From assembly GCA_964539115.1 (NCBI GenBank), contig CAZIHY010000078.1, positions 1-9,408 of the forward strand: 9,408 nucleotides of DNA. The letters run 5' to 3'. Source of the stretch: CAKSXP01 sp964539115. GTDB lineage: Bacteria > Bacillota > Clostridia > Oscillospirales > Oscillospiraceae. Below, piece after piece: positions 5,162-9,408 of the stretch. Both the position numbers and the translations under genes were made by a program. Positions within the stretch are counted from its first letter, which is position 1. Each line of letters starts with the position of its first letter. Under the pieces are notes generated by a model. The model did no database searches and was not told the DNA's origin. It was given only the letters and a program-made list of their open reading frames with translations.

Positions 5162-6352
5162 ATGAAAGTATATGCAGATAATGCGGCGACGACCGCGATG
5201 AGTAAGACCGCCATTGACAGCATGGTGCGCGTTATGACGGAGACTTACGGTAATCCTTCAAGCCTCTATGCTATTGGGCAGCAGGCCGCCGAGGTACTGG
5301 AGCATTCGCGAGAAACAGTCGCCAAATGTATAAACGCAGCCCCCACGGAGATCACCTTTACCTCCGGAGGCAGCGAGGCCGATAACCAGGCCATCGTATC
5401 CGCTGCCGTCTTCGGCGCGCGAAAGGGCAAAAAGCACCTTATATCAACGAAATTTGAACACCACGCTGTTCTCCATACGCTTGCAAAGCTTGAAAAGCAG
5501 GGCTACGAGGTGACCCTTCTCGATGTTCCCGAAAACGGTGTGATCAGCGCAGAACAAGTCAGGGCCGCGATCCGGCCGGATACGGCGCTTGTGACCATCA
5601 TGTTCGCAAACAACGAGATCGGCACGATACAGCCTATAGCGGAGATCGGCGCTGTCTGCCGCGAGGCAGGCGTTCCGTTCCACACGGATGCTGTCCAGGC
5701 TGCGGGCCATCTTCCGATCGACGTTAAAGCGATGAATATCGACCTTCTCAGCATGTCGGGACACAAGTTCCATGGCCCCAAGGGAGTCGGCGCGCTGTAT
5801 GTCCGCCGCGGGAGCGTTCCCCTCTCCAATATCATCGAGGGCGGAGCCCAAGAACGCGGCAAGCGCGCGGGAACCGAAAACGTCGCAGGCTTTGCCGCTA
5901 TGGCCGCGGCGCTTGAAGAAGCCTGCGCCAACATGGAAAAAGAGTCGGCATATGTCCGGGCAATTCGTGACCGGGTGATCGAAGGGCTGTCCGTCATCCC
6001 CCATTCCCGACTGAACGGCGACGGAGAGCAGCGACTGCCTGGAAATGTCAACATGTGCTTCGAGGGCATCGAGGGCGAGTCTCTTCTGTTGATGCTCGAC
6101 GACCGCGGCATCTCCGCCTCGTCCGGCTCCGCCTGCACCTCCGGATCGCTCGACCCGAGCCACGTTCTGCTGGCAATTGGTCTTCCGCACGAAGTAGCTC
6201 ACGGCTCTCTCAGACTCACCTTCTGCGGCGAGAACACAATGGAGCAGGCGGAATATATAATTAAAACAGTTCCGGAAATAATAGAATATCTCCGCAATAT
6301 GTCCCCCGTTTGGGATGAGCTTGAGAAAGGAGTAAGAGAACATGTTATATAG
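5162..6352 (+). CDS. iscS: cysteine desulfurase, IscS/NifS family
   Basis: A PLP enzyme that removes sulfur from L-cysteine, leaving alanine and an enzyme persulfide that feeds Fe-S cluster assembly and tRNA thiolation. 396 residues is a typical length. Visible are YADNAAT (4-10), the cofactor-contacting FEHHAV (98-103, H100), FANNEIG (148-154), FHTDAVQ (173-179, D176), the PLP lysine in SGHKFHGPKG (K202), and the mobile-loop catalytic cysteine in SGSACTSGS (C325). That loop is of the group I (IscS/NifS) type, not SufS. AAAGGAG at 5148-5154, 7 nt upstream, fixes the start. The last 11 nt overlap the next gene, so the two are translated together, as expected for a desulfurase and its scaffold. 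A separate consensus promoter lies upstream. Confidence 0.96.
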   Translation: MKVYADNAATTAMSKTAIDSMVRVMTETYGNPSSLYAIGQQAAEVLEHSRETVAKCINAAPTEITFTSGGSEADNQAIVSAAVFGARKGKKHLISTKFEHHAVLHTLAKLEKQGYEVTLLDVPENGVISAEQVRAAIRPDTALVTIMFANNEIGTIQPIAEIGAVCREAGVPFHTDAVQAAGHLPIDVKAMNIDLLSMSGHKFHGPKGVGALYVRRGSVPLSNIIEGGAQERGKRAGTENVAGFAAMAAALEEACANMEKESAYVRAIRDRVIEGLSVIPHSRLNGDGEQRLPGNVNMCFEGIEGESLLLMLDDRGISASSGSACTSGSLDPSHVLLAIGLPHEVAHGSLRLTFCGENTMEQAEYIIKTVPEIIEYLRNMSPVWDELEKGVREHVI

Positions 6353-6770
6353 TGAAAAAGTTATGGATCATTTCCGCAATCCGCGCAACGTCGGAAAGAT
6401 GGACGATGCAAGCGGTATCGGCGAGGTCGGAAATGCCAAGTGCGGCGATATCATGCGCATGTATATCAAGGTTGAAAACGACATCATAACGGACGTCAAG
6501 TTCAACACCTTTGGCTGCGGCTCCGCCATCGCTTCCAGCTCCATGGCAACGGAGATGATAAAGGGCAAACCGGTTTCCGAGGCGCTCGACCTGTCCAACA
6601 AGGCGGTCGTCGAGGCTCTGGATGGACTTCCCGCCCATAAGCTTCATTGCAGTGTGCTGGCCGAGGAAGCTGTCCGTGCCGCCGTCAAGGATTATTACGA
6701 CAAAAACGGCATCGAATACGACGCGTCCATGTTCGCCGATTGCAGCGACTGTGCCCACTGCCACGAATAA
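6342..6770 (+). CDS. iscU: Fe-S cluster scaffold protein, IscU/NifU N-terminal type
   Basis: Scaffold on which Fe-S clusters are built with sulfur from the upstream desulfurase. 142 residues, close to IscU plus a short tail. MLYSEKVMDHFRNPRNVG (1-18) is the family start. The ligands are C34 and D36 in AKCGD, C59 in FGCGSA and C103 in LHCSVLAEEA, all in the expected spacing. LHCSVLAEEA fits the IscU/NifU class; SufU's characteristic insertion between the second and third cysteines is absent. The C-terminus adds C134, C137 and C140 (CSDCAHC), which E. coli IscU lacks and which might bind metal. The ribosome site AAAGGAG (6326-6332) lies inside iscS, and the start overlaps it by 11 nt. A strong terminator follows, so the unit is just these two genes. 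Confidence 0.94.
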   Translation: MLYSEKVMDHFRNPRNVGKMDDASGIGEVGNAKCGDIMRMYIKVENDIITDVKFNTFGCGSAIASSSMATEMIKGKPVSEALDLSNKAVVEALDGLPAHKLHCSVLAEEAVRAAVKDYYDKNGIEYDASMFADCSDCAHCHE

Positions 6771-6775
6771 TACCA

Positions 6776-6813
6776 AAACCGCCCGCGGCTGTCTTGACCG
6801 CGGGCGGTTTATT
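6776..6813 (+). terminator. terminator of the iscS-iscU unit
   Basis: Perfect 13-bp GC-rich arms at 6776-6788 and 6798-6810 with a 9-nt loop, ending in TTTATTAT, 5 nt after the iscU stop. The loop and start of the 3' arm also contain the -35 box of the next promoter. Confidence 0.88.
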
Positions 6814-6822
6814 ATCTATAAT
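6794..6822 (+). promoter_or_regulatory. promoter nested in the terminator hairpin
   Basis: TTGACC (6794-6799) lies in the loop and 3' arm of the iscU terminator, and a perfect TATAAT (6817-6822) follows after 17 bp. Transcription would start near 6829, giving a short leader of about 26 nt before the 6855 gene. Box quality and spacing are close to ideal. Confidence 0.7.
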
Positions 6823-6854
6823 GGTCATATATTAAATAAAGTGAGGTATGGCCA

Positions 6855-7142
6855 ATGCTAAAGGAGTTTGGACTCAGCGAAACTGAGCCTGGTCTGGAGA
6901 TAACCGAAACGTACATAGAAGAGGATCTAAGGTATAATCCCGAGTGCCCCTGCCCCACGCGCACCTGCCCGCAGCACGGCTTCTGTAAGATCTGCGTTCA
7001 GCACCACCGCGAGCTCTGCCAGGTCAACGGAAACGAGGAGCCCCCGGAGATCGAGGAACCGACTGACGGCAGCTATCCGATGGATCACAGCAAACCGCTG
7101 TGCCAGCGTATACCCAGACAGAAAAATATGGAGGTGCGATAA
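6855..7142 (+). CDS. small cysteine-rich protein of unknown function
   Basis: 95 residues, acidic N-terminus (ETEPGLEITETYIEEDL), then a dense cysteine cluster: C31, C33, C38, C44, C47 and C55 in the order CPCP-x4-CPQHGFCKICVQHHRELC, with a lone C83 near the end. The CPxxxCPxHGxCxxCxxHHR pattern resembles short uncharacterised Cys/His proteins common in anaerobic Firmicutes, and probably binds zinc or an Fe-S cluster. No signal peptide or membrane segment is present, so it should be cytoplasmic. The start is supported by GAGG at 6843-6846, 8 nt upstream; an ATG at 6848 is out of frame. It has its own promoter and overlaps the ribosome site of the DUF6273-like gene, whose start comes 1 nt after this stop, so the two are surely co-translated. 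I cannot assign a function. Confidence 0.8.
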   Translation: MLKEFGLSETEPGLEITETYIEEDLRYNPECPCPTRTCPQHGFCKICVQHHRELCQVNGNEEPPEIEEPTDGSYPMDHSKPLCQRIPRQKNMEVR

Positions 7143-7143
7143 T

Positions 7144-7998
7144 ATGACGAAGCTCAAAGAGCTGGCTGTCGGCACAGAGGTCGTCGAAGGGCGTTCAAAT
7201 CTTGTTTTTCTTGTCGCTGCTCAGGATCATCCCGGATATAAGGGAACGACCCTTGTCTCCCGCGACGTTATCCGCTGCGCCTGCTTCGACGCCGCAGAAC
7301 CCTGCAGCAAAAAGCAAAACTACTTTGAAGCAACAGGCAAATATGGAAGCAACAACTATGCCCTTTCGAATATAAACGCATGGCTCAATTCCGGCGAGCA
7401 GTTCTGGTATAAGCCCAGTCACGAGCTTGACCAGCCTCCGCGCCGCGGCTTCCTGCGCTATGATGAACAGCCCAACGCCGACGCAAACGGCTTCCTGCGA
7501 GAGCTTGACCCGCGGTTCGAGGCGGCAATACTCGAAAGCGAAGTGCCAACGCTTTTCCGCACACGCAAGGAGCAGGGCGAGGTCAGGACCGTCAATGCCC
7601 GGGTCTTTCTGCCCAGCCGTACAGAAATAGGCTTTGGCGGGGAAAGCGGCATAGAGGACGGCACAGCTCTTCCACTGTTCAAAGGCCGCGCCCATCTCAA
7701 GGCGAAGCCTACCGAATACCAGATGAGCATTTTCGGCCGCAGCTGGAACCCCGGCTGGGACTTCGGCAAGCGCGGCAGTGCTCCGCTCGGAGCACCGCAG
7801 ATATTTGACCCCAAATACAGCTGGTGGTATTGGACCCGCACTCCGCATCTGGCCTATGCCTACCTTGTCCGCGTCATGAGCGCGAACGGCGCCTTCTCTT
7901 ATGCGCTGGCGCACAACGACATCGTCGGCGTCCGTCCGATGATGAACGTGGACGGAGACTATGTCCTCGGCGATGGCCTGGAGCTAGTTGAGAACTGA
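7144..7998 (+). CDS. DUF6273-like protein of unknown function
   Basis: 284 residues, with no signal peptide or membrane segment. The sequence follows the pattern of DUF6273-type proteins of gut Firmicutes and their phages. The features are an early strand region with TTLVSRDVI (35-43), SNNYALSNINAWLNS (69-83), the landmark VFLPSRTEIGFG (154-165), a Trp-rich WWYWTRTP (227-234, for the usual WWLRSP), a strand VRVMSANGAFSY (242-253), and the terminal VGVRPMMNVDGD (261-272, for GVRPALNL). The C-terminal part recalls the C-type-lectin/FGE-like fold; that is an inference from motif style, not a proof. GGAGGTG (7130-7136) gives a strong ribosome site 7 nt upstream, inside the end of the Cys-rich gene. 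In many relatives the domain is part of secreted or phage proteins; here it is a free cytoplasmic protein. The role is unknown. Family call fairly sure, function open. Confidence 0.82.
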   Translation: MTKLKELAVGTEVVEGRSNLVFLVAAQDHPGYKGTTLVSRDVIRCACFDAAEPCSKKQNYFEATGKYGSNNYALSNINAWLNSGEQFWYKPSHELDQPPRRGFLRYDEQPNADANGFLRELDPRFEAAILESEVPTLFRTRKEQGEVRTVNARVFLPSRTEIGFGGESGIEDGTALPLFKGRAHLKAKPTEYQMSIFGRSWNPGWDFGKRGSAPLGAPQIFDPKYSWWYWTRTPHLAYAYLVRVMSANGAFSYALAHNDIVGVRPMMNVDGDYVLGDGLELVEN

Positions 7999-8031
7999 GT
8001 TTGTACAGATATAAAACCAATATAGATTACG

Positions 8032-8066
8032 GGAAGCCGGCGGTTTGACCGCCGGCTTCCGTTTTT
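8032..8066 (+). terminator. terminator between convergent units
   Basis: Perfect 12-bp GC-rich arms at 8032-8043 and 8049-8060 with a 5-nt loop, followed by GTTTTTCTTATT. The T-run favours the plus-strand unit. The minus-strand ribbon-helix-helix gene stops at 8068, directly beside it, so the hairpin may also trim that transcript. Confidence 0.88.
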
Positions 8067-8067
8067 C

Positions 8068-8271
8068 TTATTCAAGGTCCAGTTCCGGGGGAACATCCAA
8101 TTTCTCAGGCATATATTTTCCATTTTTCTTCCGCTGCCTTACACACTCTGTCAGCAGATATTCGATCTGTCCGTTTACCGAACGGAAATCATCCTCCGCC
8201 CAGGCCGCGATTTCATTATAAAGCTTTGCGGAGAGCCGAAGCGGTACCTGCTTTTTAGAATTATCTCCCAT
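8068..8271 (-). CDS. small ribbon-helix-helix (Arc/MetJ-type) DNA-binding protein
   Basis: 67 residues. KKQVPLRL (6-13) fits the DNA-contacting beta strand, SAKLYNEIAAWAEDDF (14-29) helix A, and RSVNGQIEYLLTECVRQRK (30-48) the turn and helix B. This is the Arc-like layout, as in small Firmicutes proteins reading PLRLP.ELYE.L..WA...FRSVNGQIEYLL. A short acidic, Pro-rich tail follows (EKLDVPPELDLE). It would act as a dimer or higher oligomer on repeated short DNA boxes. No clear Shine-Dalgarno sequence precedes the ATG, and it lies 19 nt after the SPFH gene, so expression probably depends on that gene. The paired TGATATCA boxes in the shared promoter make autoregulation likely (inference). An antitoxin role is possible, but no toxin gene is adjacent. 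Confidence 0.82.
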   Translation of the reverse strand: MGDNSKKQVPLRLSAKLYNEIAAWAEDDFRSVNGQIEYLLTECVRQRKKNGKYMPEKLDVPPELDLE

Positions 8272-8290
8272 AATATCGTCCGGTCACAGC

Positions 8291-9304
8291 TTAATACAGG
8301 CTTCCGGAATTCACGACGGGCTGCGCATCGTGGTTTCCGCAGAGGACGACGAGCAGGTTGGATACCATTGCAGCCTTCCTCTCGTCATCCAAATTGACAA
8401 CATTGTTCTCGCTGAGACGCTCCAGAGCCAGTTCAACCATGCCGACAGCACCGTCTACTATCATCTTTCTCGCATCTATAATGGCAGAGGCCTGCTGACG
8501 CTGAAGCATAACGGCCGCGATCTCGGTGGCATAGGCCAGATAGGTTATCCTTGCCTCGATAATCTCGATGCCGGCTTCATCCACGCGCTGCTGTATCTCG
8601 TCGCGGATGCGCTGAGCCACGATCTCGCTGGAACCGCGAAGACTTCCGTCGTCCGCAAGTCCATCGCCCGTAGTGTCAATGTTGGGAGCCACATCATAAG
8701 GATAGAGCCTGACAATGTTCCTCAACGCACTGTCGCACTGGAGGGAGAGAAACTCCTTGTAGTTGTCAACATTGAATACGGCCTTCGCGGTGTTAACGAT
8801 TCTCCATGTAACGGCGATGCCAATCTCCACAGGGTTGCCCAGGCAATCGTTTATCTTCTGGCGGTTGTTATTGAGCGTCATTATCTTCAGCGACAGCTTT
8901 TTATTCGCCAGCTCCAGATCGCCGGTCGTGCTGACGCTGCCGACACCTGCAATGGAAACAGTCTTTACATCGCCGCTCTGGTTAAGCTTTGTTTTCGCAG
9001 CCGGATTGACTGCGGAGCAGAAGGGATTCACAAAATAAAAGCCGTCGCCCTTAAGCGTGCCGATGTATTTTCCGAACAGCGTGAGCACCAGGGCCTCCTG
9101 CGGCTTCAGGATCTTAAGGCCGGGGATAAGTATCCACGCAAGGCATATAACAACGAGACTGACAATCAGAAGAACAGGCCCTCTCCCGGCCTCGAGCATA
9201 ATGCCGCCAAACACGCAGCCAATTATCGCAAGAACATACAAAACAACAGTGAGGATAAGAACAAACATTCCTCTTTTCTTTCCTGTCAAAACAATTTCAT
9301 TCAT
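8291..9304 (-). CDS. SPFH (band 7/prohibitin-like) membrane protein
   Basis: 337 residues from the ATG at 9304, chosen because AGGAGGGG (9310-9317) lies just upstream; the open frame back to 9388 crosses the promoter and is not real. Two membrane segments (about 12-35 and 43-63) are followed by an SPFH domain: PGLKILKPQEALVLTLFGKYIGT (61-83), GFYFVNPF (88-95), VEIGIAVTWRIVNTAKAVFNV (159-179) and ALRNIVRLYPYD (193-204). A helical assembly stretch rich in Ala, Glu, Arg and Gln follows (about 229-300), including YATEIAAVMLQRQQASAIIDARK. The end, VVLCGNHDAQPVVNSGSLY, matches a conserved C-terminal style in a Firmicutes SPFH subgroup. SPFH proteins form ring or cage assemblies that organise membranes or support proteases; the partner of this subgroup is not known to me. 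It leads a two-gene unit with the ribbon-helix-helix protein. Confidence 0.9.
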   Translation of the reverse strand: MNEIVLTGKKRGMFVLILTVVLYVLAIIGCVFGGIMLEAGRGPVLLIVSLVVICLAWILIPGLKILKPQEALVLTLFGKYIGTLKGDGFYFVNPFCSAVNPAAKTKLNQSGDVKTVSIAGVGSVSTTGDLELANKKLSLKIMTLNNNRQKINDCLGNPVEIGIAVTWRIVNTAKAVFNVDNYKEFLSLQCDSALRNIVRLYPYDVAPNIDTTGDGLADDGSLRGSSEIVAQRIRDEIQQRVDEAGIEIIEARITYLAYATEIAAVMLQRQQASAIIDARKMIVDGAVGMVELALERLSENNVVNLDDERKAAMVSNLLVVLCGNHDAQPVVNSGSLY

Positions 9305-9325
9305 ATCGACCCCTCCTGATCTTTT

Positions 9326-9364
9326 TGATATCAAAATGATATCATTTTGAGACACAAATGTCAA
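9326..9364 (-). promoter_or_regulatory. promoter and operator of the SPFH/ribbon-helix-helix unit
   Basis: On the minus strand a perfect TTGACA (9359-9364) and TATCAT (9336-9341) are 17 bp apart. The -10 box is embedded in a perfect 20-bp palindrome at 9331-9350 centred on GATATC. The 8-bp palindrome TGATATCA occurs twice, at 9326-9333 and 9337-9344, exactly 11 bp apart, so on the same face of the helix. A protein bound here would block RNA polymerase. Confidence 0.75.
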
Positions 9365-9408
9365 GGCCCATAAAATAAAATGGAGCAAAAAAGCACTCCT
9401 GCAAGACA

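Noticed and set aside
5444..6343. 299-codon open frame opposite iscS
   Set aside because: Antisense shadow produced by the GC-rich codon use of iscS; the sense strand has all active-site motifs.
7818..7958. Possible variable region of a diversity-generating retroelement in the DUF6273-like gene
   Set aside because: The Trp-rich, lectin-like C-terminus prompted the idea, but no reverse transcriptase, template repeat or near-repeat of this segment is present in the window.
8068..9304. Toxin-antitoxin reading of the ribbon-helix-helix gene
   Set aside because: The partner is a large SPFH membrane protein, not a toxin of known type, and the gene order and sizes do not fit a standard module.
8330..9319. 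329-codon plus-strand open frame opposite the SPFH gene
   Set aside because: The minus strand encodes a clear SPFH protein with ribosome site and promoter; this frame has neither and resembles no family.
9365..9408. Partial hairpin near GGAGC-A6-GCACTCC
   Set aside because: The arms are interrupted by unpaired bases and the context is cut by the window edge, so neither a terminator nor an operator can be supported.

Overview
The window looks like a stretch of chromosome from a low-GC-phylum gut anaerobe, most likely class Clostridia and probably Oscillospiraceae-like. This rests on the Firmicutes-type long SRP RNA beside dnaX, strong AGGAGG ribosome sites, consensus sigma-A promoters, a SufU/NifU-like scaffold paired with a NifS-like desulfurase, a DUF6273-type protein, and a secreted beta-helix protein of the kind such gut bacteria carry. 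A run of exactly 100 N (3322-3421) marks a scaffold join, so this is a draft or metagenome assembly.

Layout. 1-1137 (minus) is the N-terminal part of a secreted repeat protein that runs off the left edge, with a hairpin-rich leader upstream. 1138-1690 has no intact gene: it holds that leader and promoter, a decayed fragment of a surface-protein repeat on the plus strand, an imperfect inverted repeat and a tRNA terminator. 1691-1766 (minus) is tRNA-Ala(CGC). It is divergent from a plus-strand SRP RNA (about 1898-2197), which runs almost directly into dnaX (interrupted by the gap), then the YbaB/EbfC nucleoid protein and gpsA, closed by a terminator. This is the familiar scr-dnaX-yaaK order, but the recR usually found third is absent and gpsA sits there.

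5091-6813 is a separate Fe-S unit: a perfect consensus promoter inside an inverted repeat, a cysteine desulfurase and a scaffold protein with overlapping genes, and a strong terminator. The -35 box of the next promoter lies inside that terminator hairpin. It drives an uncharacterised pair: a 95-residue cysteine-rich protein and a 284-residue DUF6273-like protein, ended by a terminator at 8032-8066.

On the minus strand, converging on that terminator, lies a two-gene unit: a membrane-anchored SPFH (band 7) protein followed by a 67-residue ribbon-helix-helix protein. Its promoter carries two TGATATCA boxes 11 bp apart within and beside a 20-bp perfect palindrome over the -10 region. This is a good candidate for autoregulation by the encoded ribbon-helix-helix protein.

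Most of the window is housekeeping (protein targeting, replication, phospholipid precursor, Fe-S assembly). The least understood parts are the Cys-rich/DUF6273 pair and the SPFH/ribbon-helix-helix pair. I see no CRISPR array, phage, transposase or defence system.
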